From Streptomyces niveus (GTDB lineage: Bacteria > Actinomycetota > Actinomycetes > Streptomycetales > Streptomycetaceae), in assembly GCF_002009175.1 (NCBI RefSeq), contig NZ_CP018047.1, forward strand, positions 558,001 through 622,000: a DNA stretch of 64,000 nucleotides, read 5' to 3'. The notes below the pieces were generated by a model. The model had not been told where the DNA came from, did not search any database, and was given only the letters and a program-made list of their open reading frames with translations. Below are positions 8,535-16,600 of the stretch, piece by piece (within the stretch, counting starts at the first letter, position 1; every line of letters begins with the position of its first letter). The translations under genes and the position numbers were made by a program.

Positions 8535-9362
8535 ATGACCGCGGTACCCGACATCACGCTGAACAACGGCGTGGACATCCCCCAGCTCGGCTTCGGCACC
8601 TTCCAGATCCCGCCGGCCGAGACCCGGGAGGCGACGCTGACGGCGCTGGAGATCGGCTACCGGCACATCGACACCGCGCAGATGTACGGCAACGAGAAGG
8701 AGGTCGGTCAGGCGGTCCGCGACTCCGGGCTCGACCGGGACGACATCTTCGTCACCAGCAAGCTGAACAACCCCTTCCACGCGCCCGACGACGCGCACGC
8801 CGCGTTCGACCAGAGCCTGAAGGACCTCGGGCTGGAGCATCTCGATCTCTTCCTGATCCACTGGCCGCTGCCCGGCGTCGGCGACTTCGTGGAGACCTGG
8901 AAGGCGCTGGAGGAGATCTACCGGTCCGGCCGGGCGCGAGCCGTCGGCGTCTCCAACTTCCAGCCGAACCACCTCCGCCGCCTCCTGGGCGGCTCCGTGG
9001 TGGTGCCCGCCGTCAACCAGGTCGAGGTGCATCCGTATCTGACCCAGGACGAGGTCAGGGCGTTCGACACCGAGCACGGCATCGCCACCGAGTCCTGGTC
9101 CCCCATCGCCAAGGGCAGGGTGCTGGACGACCCGGTCATCACCCGTATCGCGAACGAGGCCGGCCGGACTCCCGCGCAGGTCACGCTCCGCTGGCACATC
9201 CAGCGCGGGGACATCGTCTTCCCGAAGTCGGTGACCCGCAAGCGGGTCGAGGAGAACTTCGCCCTGTTCGACTTCGAGCTGGGCGAGGCCGACATCGCCG
9301 AGATCTCGGCCCTGAACCGCGACGAGCGCACCGGTCCCGACCCCGACCTCATGAACGGCTGA
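8535..9362 (+). CDS. Aldo/keto reductase (2,5-diketogluconate reductase-like)
   Basis: A 275-residue NADPH-dependent carbonyl reductase of the AKR5 type. The catalytic tetrad is Asp46, Tyr51, Lys76 and His109. Other signatures are DIPQLGFGTFQI, GVSNFQPNHLRRLL, NQVEVHPYL and the cofactor segment FPKSVTRKRVEEN. Length is typical (275-280). The start ATG 8535 follows AAGGAG; the open frame extends to 8487 but without a ribosome site. It is monocistronic by context, reading toward the next + strand gene at 9451 with an 88-base gap. The physiological substrate is unknown. Confidence 0.93.
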   Translation: MTAVPDITLNNGVDIPQLGFGTFQIPPAETREATLTALEIGYRHIDTAQMYGNEKEVGQAVRDSGLDRDDIFVTSKLNNPFHAPDDAHAAFDQSLKDLGLEHLDLFLIHWPLPGVGDFVETWKALEEIYRSGRARAVGVSNFQPNHLRRLLGGSVVVPAVNQVEVHPYLTQDEVRAFDTEHGIATESWSPIAKGRVLDDPVITRIANEAGRTPAQVTLRWHIQRGDIVFPKSVTRKRVEENFALFDFELGEADIAEISALNRDERTGPDPDLMNG

Positions 9363-9450
9363 CGCCCGGCCCCCTGCCCGGTCCATGACCGATGTCCCAA
9401 CTCCGCAACCGTGGTCGGAGATCGGTCCGCGCTACGGCAAAATCTGTCGC

Positions 9451-10521
9451 ATGACCGAACAACGGGGCAGCGCACCACCACACAGCGCCACGGACGAGAC
9501 CCTCGCGGCCCTGGCGGTCCGCCTCCGCGCGTCGGACACCGGCGGCTGGACACGGGACGCCACAAGGGCGCTGGTCGTCCGGCTCGGCTGGGGCTGGAGC
9601 GACAGCCCCTCCGTGGCCACCGGCCGCTCCACCGGTGACGCGCGGCTGCGCCCGGTCGGGAAGTACGAGGAGCGCCATGTGAGCGGGGAGGCGTACGTCG
9701 AACTGGCCGTCCCCGTACGGCACGCGGCGCCGGACGCCGCCTCCCAGGCCGAGGCCTTCCGGCTGGCCAAGGACGAGCTGACAGGCGCGCTCGGCCAGCC
9801 GTCGGTCATGGGTGTGTACGGCAGGCTCGCGCCGTTCCTGCGCACCGTGGGGAGTTGGGGCTCCCCGTATCTGCGCTGGCGCGGTGAGTCGGACACGCTC
9901 GAACTGCGCGCGGGGCAGACGGGGCCCGAGTTGGTCCTCCAGCCGACCGATCCGGCGGAGAGCTGGTTCGTACGCCAGGGGAACGGCGAGGAGCACGGGA
10001 TAACCGGCTTCTTCGGCTTCCGGGCCGACGCCTCCAACGGGGGCCTGACCTTCCCCGGCGGCTGGCGGGCCCACAGCTGGGAGACCGTGACCAGGGCGCT
10101 CGCCGCCTTCCTGACCACGCTGCCGGCGGAGACGACCGCGCTCCGGATCCCGATGTGGATGCCGATCTACGGCCGTATCGAGGGGAAGGGCGCACCGATC
10201 CTGTTCGACATCGACTGCGGGGACCGGCTGATGATCGCCGCCTTCGCGGACGAGGTGGTCGACCCGGCGTCGCTGGGCTGGGGCACGGCGGCCGAGCATC
10301 CGACGACCGGCAGGCCCTGGCCCGACGCCAGGCACCCTCGGCTGCGCATCGACGCGGGCGGTCCGGGCGAACCCTCCGGCCAGGCGCTCGCCGAGACGAT
10401 CGTGGCGACCGCCCGGGCGATGGGTGTGGAGACTCCCGAGGACCTGCTGATCGGCACCGAGGCCGGGGACCTGGGCGAGTACCGCGTGACGTACTACGGG
10501 CTGGGCCTGTCGATGGCGTGA
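9451..10521 (+). CDS. Uncharacterised streptomycete protein
   Basis: A 356-residue protein with strong codon bias that I cannot assign to a family. It is acidic and mixed alpha/beta, without membrane helices, signal peptide or cysteine clusters. Notable motifs are LGWGWSDSPS near residue 45, a WGSPYLRWRGESDTLEL strand pair, ITGFFGFR, and a tandem of tryptophan-rich segments suggesting two similar domains. Start ATG 9451 has no ribosome site; TACGGCAAAAT just upstream could be a -10 element of a leaderless transcript. An alternative start is ATG 9385. It sits between an aldo-keto reductase and a DUF574 methyltransferase without obvious functional link. Confidence 0.65.
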   Translation: MTEQRGSAPPHSATDETLAALAVRLRASDTGGWTRDATRALVVRLGWGWSDSPSVATGRSTGDARLRPVGKYEERHVSGEAYVELAVPVRHAAPDAASQAEAFRLAKDELTGALGQPSVMGVYGRLAPFLRTVGSWGSPYLRWRGESDTLELRAGQTGPELVLQPTDPAESWFVRQGNGEEHGITGFFGFRADASNGGLTFPGGWRAHSWETVTRALAAFLTTLPAETTALRIPMWMPIYGRIEGKGAPILFDIDCGDRLMIAAFADEVVDPASLGWGTAAEHPTTGRPWPDARHPRLRIDAGGPGEPSGQALAETIVATARAMGVETPEDLLIGTEAGDLGEYRVTYYGLGLSMA

Positions 10522-10722
10522 GTGACGCCGGGCCGGTTCGTCGCCCATGAGCGCGACGGCGGCCCGGCCGACCACCGTGGACCGAGCAGCGCGGACCGAT
10601 CAACTCACCGCCGCTGTGGGAGACTTGTCCGGACGGCCGGTGACGTCCGGGGATCCCGGTCACGGCGTCCGAGCACGCCGTGGCGCCTCCCGTCGCTCGC
10701 CACGCACGCATCGGAGCCTCGT

Positions 10723-11508
10723 ATGACCGCAGGGACGCCCAAACCCCAGGTGGACACCGGCAAGCCGCACCCGGCGCGGGTCTACGACTGGTTGCTCGGC
10801 GGCAAGGACCACTACGAGGTCGACCGTCTGGTGGGCGAGAGACTGCCGCCCGAGTCCAAGGACGGCGCCCGCCAGAACCGGGCCTTCATGCACCGCGCCG
10901 CCGCCTGGCTGTCCGGCACCGGTGTCACGCAGTTCCTCGACATCGGCACCGGCATCCCGACCGAGCCCAATCTGCACCAGATCGTGCAGGCGTCCGTGCC
11001 GGCCGCGCGCGTCGTCTACGCCGACAACGACCCCATCGTCCTGCGTCACGCCGAGGCCCTGCTCGTCAGCACGCCCACGGGCTCGACCGACTACATCCAG
11101 GCCGATGTGCGCGATCCGCAGGAAATACTGCGACACGCCCGCACCACCCTGGACTTCGACCGGCCGATCGCGCTGTCGCTCATCGCGCTCATGCACTTCG
11201 TCCCGGACGACCAGGCCCCGTACGACATCGTCTCCAGCCTGGTGGACGTGCTGCCGTCGGGCAGCTATCTGGTGCTGTCGCACGCCGCGTCCGACATCGT
11301 GCCGGAGCTGTCGGACAAGGTCGTCGCCGAGTACGCGAAGGGCGGCATCAGGCTGGGATTCCGTACCCACGCCGGAGTCAGCCGCTTCTTCGACGGACTC
11401 GAACTGATCGACCCCGGACTGGTGACGGCGCCCGCGTGGTTCAAGGACACGGACGCCCCCACCGCCGAGATGAGCGGCATCTACGCGGGCGTGGCCCGCA
11501 TCCCGTAA
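10723..11508 (+). CDS. DUF574-type SAM-dependent methyltransferase (copy 1)
   Basis: A 261-residue member of the actinobacterial DUF574/Methyltransf_19 family. Family hallmarks are HPARVYDWLLGGKDHYEVD near the N-terminus, the SAM-binding FLDIGTGIPT, the acidic loop YADNDPIVL and the region LIALMHFVPD. The protein is soluble, and the acceptor is unknown for the family as a whole. ATG 10723 follows GGAG at seven bases. A second gene of the family lies at 48644-49444 with the same motif order. The 200-base region before it (10522-10722) holds no gene that I can support. Confidence 0.9.
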   Translation: MTAGTPKPQVDTGKPHPARVYDWLLGGKDHYEVDRLVGERLPPESKDGARQNRAFMHRAAAWLSGTGVTQFLDIGTGIPTEPNLHQIVQASVPAARVVYADNDPIVLRHAEALLVSTPTGSTDYIQADVRDPQEILRHARTTLDFDRPIALSLIALMHFVPDDQAPYDIVSSLVDVLPSGSYLVLSHAASDIVPELSDKVVAEYAKGGIRLGFRTHAGVSRFFDGLELIDPGLVTAPAWFKDTDAPTAEMSGIYAGVARIP

Positions 11509-11688
11509 CCGGCGGCTCGTGCCCGGTGCCGACGCCCCGACGGGTGTTCGGTACCGGCGCCGCCGGCGGCCCCTCGTGGTGATCCGGCGCCGTCGCGACG
11601 CGGCCGGGTCGCTGCGCCCTCGCACGGCCCGGTCCGGCTTACGCTGCGGTGGCTTCACTGCCGTCCAGCGAGAACGAGGTGCTGTGGG

Positions 11689-12489
11689 ATGCCGACGACC
11701 ATGCGCAAGTGGGCATGGCTGCCCGTTCTGGCCATTGGGCTCGGGCTCTACTTCCTCGTACAGAGCACCCTCATCGACACCGGCAACATCAACTACGTAC
11801 CGTCCATGATCCTGTTGGGCGCGGTCGTCGTCCCCCTCGCCTTCCTGACCTTCGTCGCCGGGAGTACGGGCGAGTGGCGGATCGGGCCGTTCGTGCTGGC
11901 GATCGCGGCGCTGTTCGGCGGTGTGGTCGGGATCGTGACCGCCGGACGGCTGGAGTTCGACACGCTCCGCGGTCTGAACACGTCGACCCTGATCGGCATC
12001 GGTCTGATCGAGGAGTCGTGCAAGCTCATCGTCCCGGTGCTGATCCTGGTGTGGCAGTGGCGGCGCGGCACCGTGCACGTCGGCGACGGGCTGCTCATCG
12101 GGGTCGCGGCGGGTATGGGGTTCGCCGCGCTGGAGACGATGGGGTACGCGTTCACGGCGCTGCTGGCGTCCCAGGGGAACATCGGGGAGGTCGAGCAGAC
12201 CCTGTTCCTGCGCGGACTGACCTCGCCCGCCGCCCACATGGCGTGGACCGGGCTCATCTGCGGGGCCCTTTGGGCGGCCGTGGCGGCGCGGTGGTCACTG
12301 GCGGCCACCGTACGGCTCGTGATCACCTTCGTGCTCGCGGTCGCCCTGCACGCGCTGTGGGACGGCGTCACGGGACGCGTCGCGTACTTCTTCCTGGCGG
12401 CGGTCTCGCTCAGCTGGCTCCTCGTCGAACTCCACCGGAGCAACACCCTGACCTGGGACACCCCGACCGGGCGCGTTCGGCGCCCATGA
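11689..12489 (+). CDS. PrsW-like intramembrane metalloprotease
   Basis: A 266-residue polytopic membrane protein with about seven to eight hydrophobic helices starting at residue 8. The PrsW glutamate motif is seen as GLIEESCKLIVP near residue 102, then GMGFAALETMGYAF, and two conserved histidine segments (SPAAHMAWTG and VALHALWDGV). The PrsW clan (CPBP/Rce1 relatives) cleaves membrane-anchored anti-sigma factors; no anti-sigma gene is adjacent, so the target is unknown. Start ATG 11689 follows GAGG. Its stop lies two bases before an alternative GTG start of the SRPBCC gene, so the two may be cotranscribed. Confidence 0.87.
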   Translation: MPTTMRKWAWLPVLAIGLGLYFLVQSTLIDTGNINYVPSMILLGAVVVPLAFLTFVAGSTGEWRIGPFVLAIAALFGGVVGIVTAGRLEFDTLRGLNTSTLIGIGLIEESCKLIVPVLILVWQWRRGTVHVGDGLLIGVAAGMGFAALETMGYAFTALLASQGNIGEVEQTLFLRGLTSPAAHMAWTGLICGALWAAVAARWSLAATVRLVITFVLAVALHALWDGVTGRVAYFFLAAVSLSWLLVELHRSNTLTWDTPTGRVRRP

Positions 12490-12520
12490 GGTGACGCGCG
12501 TGGAAGCTAGGTTGGCCTCC

Positions 12521-12994
12521 ATGTACTCCACCCAGGTCTCCCGGCGCGTACGGGCCCCTCGCGCGGTCGTCTACCGCGCCCTGCTGGACGGGGACGCGGT
12601 CGCCAGATGGCGGGTGCCCGCCGGTATGAGCAGTCAGGTGCACGAGTTCGACGGCCGCGAGGGCGGGCGGTTCCGTGTCTCGCTCACCTATGACGCGCCG
12701 ACGGACACCGGGAAGTCGGCGCCCGACACCGACACGTACCACGGGCACTTCGAACGGCTCGTGCCGGACGAACGGGTGGTGGAGGTGCTGGAGTTCGAGA
12801 CTCCCGATCCCACGCTGCGCGGCAGCATGACCATCACGACCACGCTCAGCGACGTGGACGGCGGTACGGAGGTGGTCCTGCTGCACGAGGGGATCCCGGA
12901 CACGGTGCCAGCGGCGGACAACGAGACCGGTCAGCGCATGGCGCTGGACAATCTCGCCCGGCTCGTCGAAGGGGACGAGCGGCCGGCCGGCTGA
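12521..12994 (+). CDS. SRPBCC (START-like) family protein
   Basis: A 157-residue protein of the AHSA1/START-like fold, recognised from VSRRVRAPRAVVYRALLDGDAVARWRVP, the middle FDGREGGRFRVSLTY strand pair, and the C-terminal helix TGQRMALDNLARLVEG. These proteins form a helix-grip cavity that binds small hydrophobic ligands. Two starts compete: ATG 12521, chosen because homologous sequences begin at MYSTQ, and GTG 12491, which sits one base after the PrsW stop. Probably cotranscribed with the PrsW gene. A second SRPBCC gene with an ArsR partner occurs at 48047. Confidence 0.83.
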   Translation: MYSTQVSRRVRAPRAVVYRALLDGDAVARWRVPAGMSSQVHEFDGREGGRFRVSLTYDAPTDTGKSAPDTDTYHGHFERLVPDERVVEVLEFETPDPTLRGSMTITTTLSDVDGGTEVVLLHEGIPDTVPAADNETGQRMALDNLARLVEGDERPAG

Positions 12995-13034
12995 CACCGC
13001 CCCGGTGCGCGACCTCTCCCTGTGTACGAGTGCG

Positions 13035-13841
13035 CTACGAGCGGCGACCGGGTTTGCCGCCCCTGCCGCTCCTGGCCCCGCCGGAACCACCACCGCGGGG
13101 GTTCTTCCCCGTCGACTTGCCCGCGGCGGGCTTACGCCGCGCGCCGCCCGCGCCGGAACCCCCCTGCCTCGGTTTCGGCTTGGCCTTCGACGCCTGCTGC
13201 TCCTGCGCCGGGGCCGGACGGCGGCCCCGTGAGCTGTTGACGGTGCGCCCCCGAACGATCCCGATGAACTCCTCGACCAGATCGGTCGTCCGCTCCTCCG
13301 GCCACGACAGGGCGACACGCGACTCGGGGGCGTCGGAGACCGGCCGGTAGGTGAGGTCCTTGCGGTGGTGCAGCCGGGCGAGGGACTGCGGGACGACGAG
13401 GAGGCCGATACCCGCCGCGACCAGCTCGACGGCGTCCGCCGTCGTGGCGGGCCGCTCGTTCGCGGGCCGTCCGGGCAGGGGCCCCGCCCAGTCGAGTGTG
13501 TCGTCGAGGGGGTGCAGCACGATGTCGTCGGCGAGATCCGCGACGGACACCTCGTCGGCGGCGGCCACGAGGTGGTCCTTCGGGACCAGGACCACGGTCG
13601 TCTCGGTGTAGAGCGGGATCGCGCTGAGATCGGTCCGGTCGACCGGCAGACGTACGAACCCCGCGTCCGCCCCGCCCGCGCGCAACGTGTCGGCGGCCTC
13701 GGTCGCGGACACCGAAGTGAGGGTCAGCGGGATGTCCGGCAGCCGCTCGTTCCAGATCCGCACCCACTTGCCGGGGTTCACGCCCGGAACGTACGTGAGC
13801 CGGAACATGGGGGACGCGAGGGGTACCTCCGAGCCTGTCAC
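13035..13841 (-). CDS. HTH-less LysR-like substrate-binding protein with basic tail
   Basis: A 268-residue protein containing only the LysR effector-binding (periplasmic-binding-like) domain, residues about 12-200: FRLTYVPGVNPGKW, GADAGFVRLPVDR, VVLVPKDH and GIGLLVVPQSLARLHH. The usual N-terminal winged helix is absent, and no DNA-binding domain fits into the 58-bp upstream gap. Instead the C-terminal 65 residues are a disordered basic tail rich in Lys, Arg and Gly, which may contact nucleic acid. Start is GTG 13841. It is divergent from a DUF5997 gene. Regulator, nucleoid-associated protein or small-molecule sensor are all possible; function is not established by the sequence. Confidence 0.82.
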   Translation of the reverse strand: MTGSEVPLASPMFRLTYVPGVNPGKWVRIWNERLPDIPLTLTSVSATEAADTLRAGGADAGFVRLPVDRTDLSAIPLYTETTVVLVPKDHLVAAADEVSVADLADDIVLHPLDDTLDWAGPLPGRPANERPATTADAVELVAAGIGLLVVPQSLARLHHRKDLTYRPVSDAPESRVALSWPEERTTDLVEEFIGIVRGRTVNSSRGRRPAPAQEQQASKAKPKPRQGGSGAGGARRKPAAGKSTGKNPRGGGSGGARSGRGGKPGRRS

Positions 13842-13899
13842 GCCGCCAGGCTACCGGCCGTGGTCGGGAGCCCCGCACCGGCTCGATACTCTTGGCACC

Positions 13900-14304
13900 A
13901 TGACGTCGCACCAGACCACCCAGACCATGAAGCCCGCCACGGCGGCGAAGAAACTGGGTGTGTACCTCGAAGCCACCCCCGCCGATTTCCAGGAAGGCGT
14001 CGTCTCGCGCGGCGAGTTGAACGCTCTCCAGGCCGATCCGCCCGCGTGGCTGCAGGAGCTGCGGCGCGAGGGCCCGCATCCGCGGCCGGTGGTCGCGGCC
14101 AAGCTGGGTGTCTCGATCGCGGGTCTCGCCCGCGGAGGTGTCACCGAGGCCCTTACGACGGAGCAGATCGACGCGCTCAAGGAGGAGCTTCCCGCGTGGC
14201 TGCGGCGCGAGCGCGCCACGCAGGCCGAGGTCCGCAAGGAAGCCGTACGCGTCAAGGAGAAGAACGCCGAGCGCGCCGACCAGGCCCGCCGCCCGCGCAC
14301 CTGA
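13900..14304 (+). CDS. DUF5997 family protein
   Basis: A 134-residue small basic protein with the conserved start MKPATAAKKLGVYLEATPADFQEG (from residue 10) that marks the actinobacterial DUF5997 family. Two similar helix pairs are visible: LNALQADPPAWLQELRREGP and IDALKEELPAWLRRERATQ, so it appears to be an internal duplication of a Pro-Ala-Trp-Leu unit. The C-terminus is a charged helix rich in Lys, Glu and Arg. ATG 13900 has no ribosome site; GATACT eight to thirteen bases upstream could be a -10 element for a leaderless mRNA. It is divergent from the HTH-less LysR-like gene, a conserved-looking pairing. Function unknown. Confidence 0.8.
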   Translation: MTSHQTTQTMKPATAAKKLGVYLEATPADFQEGVVSRGELNALQADPPAWLQELRREGPHPRPVVAAKLGVSIAGLARGGVTEALTTEQIDALKEELPAWLRRERATQAEVRKEAVRVKEKNAERADQARRPRT

Positions 14305-14361
14305 CCGGCGGCGGGACGGCGGGACGGCCGGGCGGACCCGGCCGCTCGGCGCAGAGGCGGC

Positions 14362-14805
14362 CTACCGGGCGGGCGTCCTGCTGCGGTCGGTGAGCAGGGA
14401 CCAGATCACGAAGACGCCGATCGCGATGGCGATCACCGCCCAGACGGGCTGGTAGGGCAGCCACATGAAGTTCGCGACGATGCTCACGGAAGCCATGCCC
14501 ACCCCGATCACCCGCGCCCAGGGTGCCCCGCTCATGATGCCCAGCCCGGTGAGGACCAGGAGCGCGCCCACCACCAGATGGATCCAGCCCCACGAGGTCA
14601 GGGTGAACTGGTAGGTGTAGCTGCCGTTGAGCGTGTACACGTTGTCCCGCGCGATGCTGACGACACCGTTCAGAACGGCGAGGATGCCGTCCACGAACAG
14701 CAGCACCCCGGCGAACATCGCCCCACCGGTCGCCCACGTGTGGCTGCCGTGCCCACCGCGGGACGGTGTGTGATGTGCCCCCGAAGGGGACGCGGTCTGA
14801 GCCAT
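14362..14805 (-). CDS. Small four-helix membrane protein (DUF7144-like)
   Basis: A 147-residue integral membrane protein. After about 30 soluble residues rich in Ser, Gly and His come four hydrophobic helices: MFAGVLLFVDGILAVLNGVV, IHLVVGALLVLTGLGIMSG, VIGVGMASVSIVANFMWLP and VIAIAIGVFVIWSLL. The pattern with WGWIH and FMWLPYQPVW is typical of a family widespread in actinobacteria and usually annotated as DUF7144. ATG 14805 follows GGAGG at six bases; the frame's upstream extension to 14856 lacks a ribosome site. It is convergent with DUF5997 and follows no operon partner. Function unknown. Confidence 0.8.
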   Translation of the reverse strand: MAQTASPSGAHHTPSRGGHGSHTWATGGAMFAGVLLFVDGILAVLNGVVSIARDNVYTLNGSYTYQFTLTSWGWIHLVVGALLVLTGLGIMSGAPWARVIGVGMASVSIVANFMWLPYQPVWAVIAIAIGVFVIWSLLTDRSRTPAR

Positions 14806-14987
14806 GAGAGCCTCCTCGGCCGAGTATGTGGCCCGCTCTCCGGACCACTCCGGCATGGGGCCGACAATCCGCCGCCCCTGCCCCCACGACCACCCGGACT
14901 GGTCCGTTCGGGTGAACGGTCACGGACCGGTACCGGGCGGCTACCCGGCCCCGGTTTCGCAGCCCGCGGACCGTCACTCACGGAGGG

Positions 14988-15182
14988 TCACTCCTGGATG
15001 TGGATGGCGAGCGCCGGACAGACGGACGCGGCGTGGCGGGTGTCGGTGGCCTGGTCGGCCGGGGGTTCCGCCGTGAGGAGTACGGCGATGCCGTCCTCGT
15101 CGCGCTGGTCGAACACGTCAGCCGCGGCAACCACGCACTGCCCGGACGCGACGCACTTGTCCTGGTCGAGGGTGATCTTCAT
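14988..15182 (-). CDS. 3Fe-4S-type ferredoxin of the P450 operon
   Basis: A 64-residue ferredoxin with Cys10, Cys16 and Cys55 (CVASGQC and SVCPALAI), the three-cysteine pattern of 3Fe-4S ferredoxins that feed electrons to actinobacterial CYP105-like P450s. It begins MKITLDQDKC at ATG 15182, preceded by GAAGGAG. It lies 110 bases downstream of the P450 gene on the same strand and 1.4 kb downstream of the ferredoxin reductase gene, so a complete NAD(P)H to reductase to ferredoxin to P450 chain is encoded here. Confidence 0.93.
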   Translation of the reverse strand: MKITLDQDKCVASGQCVVAAADVFDQRDEDGIAVLLTAEPPADQATDTRHAASVCPALAIHIQE

Positions 15183-15292
15183 GAAGGCTCCTTCGGTGGG
15201 GGGTCGGCCGTGGTCGGCCCGACGGCTCGGGCCTGGCCGGGTGGAGGCGGGTGGGGGGGTGGGTGGAGACGAGTGGCAGGGGCGCGGACCGG

Positions 15293-16522
15293 TCACCAGG
15301 TGACGGGCAGTTCGTACACCCCGTAGACGTTGCCGTCGTGCTTGAACGGAACCCGCTCGATGTCGCCCGCGAGCCGCAGGGCGGGGATACGGCGGTAGAG
15401 GGTGCTGTAGACGACCTGGAGTTCCAGCCGGGCCAGTGGCTGGCCCAGACACTGGTGGACGCCGAAGCCGAAGGCCACGTGATGCCGGGCGTCGCGCTCG
15501 ATGTCGAGGCGGTCGGGGTCCGGGAAGGCGTCGGGGTCGCGGTTGCCGATGTCGTTGGCGATGATCAGACCCTCGCCGGCGCGGACGCGTTCACCGGCGA
15601 TCTCGATGTCTTCGAGCGCGACCCGGCGCCGGCCGTTGTGGACGATGTTGAGGTAGCGCAGCAGCTCCTCGACCGCCGATGCGACCAGTTTCGGATCGTC
15701 GGAGTCACGCAGGAGCTCCAGCTGGGCCGGGTGTTCGAGCAGCGCGAGCGTACCGAGCGCGATCATGTTCGCGGTCGTCTCGTGTCCGGCGATCAGCAGC
15801 AGCACACCCATCTGGGCCGCTTCGTTACGGGTCATCTCCCCCGACCTCACCCGCTCGGCGAGGCCGGAGAGGAGGTCGTCGGCGGGATCGGCGAGCTTCC
15901 GGCCCATGAGGTCGTCCAGATAGCCGAGCAGTGCGCGCTGCGCGCCCATGCGCTGCTCGGGTCCGGCGTCGCGCTTGATGACGATCTTGCTGTTGTCCTG
16001 GAAGAAGTCGTGGTCGGCGTAAGGGACTCCGAGCAGTTCACAGATGACCAGTGAGGGCACCGGCAGGGCGAACGCCTCGACCAGGTCGACCGGTTTGGGA
16101 CCGGCCAGCATGTCGTCGATCAGCTCGTCGACGATGCCCTGGATGGCCGGGCGCAGCGCCGCCACCCTTTTGATGGCGAAGGGCGCCGTCACCATGCGTC
16201 GCAGACGGGCGTGTTCGGGGTCGTCCATCAGGACGAAGCTGGCGGACCCGCCGCCGGGCGGGAGCGCCACCTGGAGCGGGTAACCGGGCCGGTTGATGTC
16301 GGCGCTGACCCGGGGGTCGGCGAGCAGGGCGCGCTGTTCGGCGTACCGGGTCACCAGCCACGGGGTGCTGTCGTCCCAGAGCCGGACCCTGGTGAGCGGG
16401 GCTTGTTTCTGCTGGGCAACCGCGGTCGGGGGCGGGTCGAACGGGCAGCCGGCCGCCCGGGTCATCGGGAAGCGCGGCACTGCGGCCGGGCTCTCGCCGG
16501 CCGATTCGACGGTGCTGGTCAT
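15293..16522 (-). CDS. Cytochrome P450 (CYP105-like)
   Basis: A 409-residue soluble P450. The I-helix oxygen-activation motif is AGHETT, the K-helix motif is EELLR (ExxR), and the heme-binding loop is FGFGVHQCLG with the cysteine near residue 357. Other matches are FVLMDDPEHARLRRMV (C-helix, heme propionate arginine) and IANDIGNRDPDAFPDPDRLD. Length fits CYP105 and close relatives. ATG 16522 follows GGAG. Substrate cannot be deduced; CYP105 enzymes hydroxylate macrolides, vitamin D and xenobiotics. It lies between reductase and ferredoxin in a four-gene unit headed by TetR, so expression is likely induced by the ligand of that regulator. Confidence 0.94.
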   Translation of the reverse strand: MTSTVESAGESPAAVPRFPMTRAAGCPFDPPPTAVAQQKQAPLTRVRLWDDSTPWLVTRYAEQRALLADPRVSADINRPGYPLQVALPPGGGSASFVLMDDPEHARLRRMVTAPFAIKRVAALRPAIQGIVDELIDDMLAGPKPVDLVEAFALPVPSLVICELLGVPYADHDFFQDNSKIVIKRDAGPEQRMGAQRALLGYLDDLMGRKLADPADDLLSGLAERVRSGEMTRNEAAQMGVLLLIAGHETTANMIALGTLALLEHPAQLELLRDSDDPKLVASAVEELLRYLNIVHNGRRRVALEDIEIAGERVRAGEGLIIANDIGNRDPDAFPDPDRLDIERDARHHVAFGFGVHQCLGQPLARLELQVVYSTLYRRIPALRLAGDIERVPFKHDGNVYGVYELPVTW

Positions 16523-16600
16523 ATGTGTGCTCCAAGGGGGGTGTGGTGTGGGGGCTTTGAGGCGTGGGGGGCGTTGTTGAGGTGTGGGCCGGGGTGGCGG

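Noticed and set aside
7050..9386. 778-codon open frame suggesting a fusion upstream of the glycosyltransferase
   Set aside because: Only the part from 8306 downward shows GT4 motifs; the rest is antisense to the aldo-keto reductase and upstream DNA.
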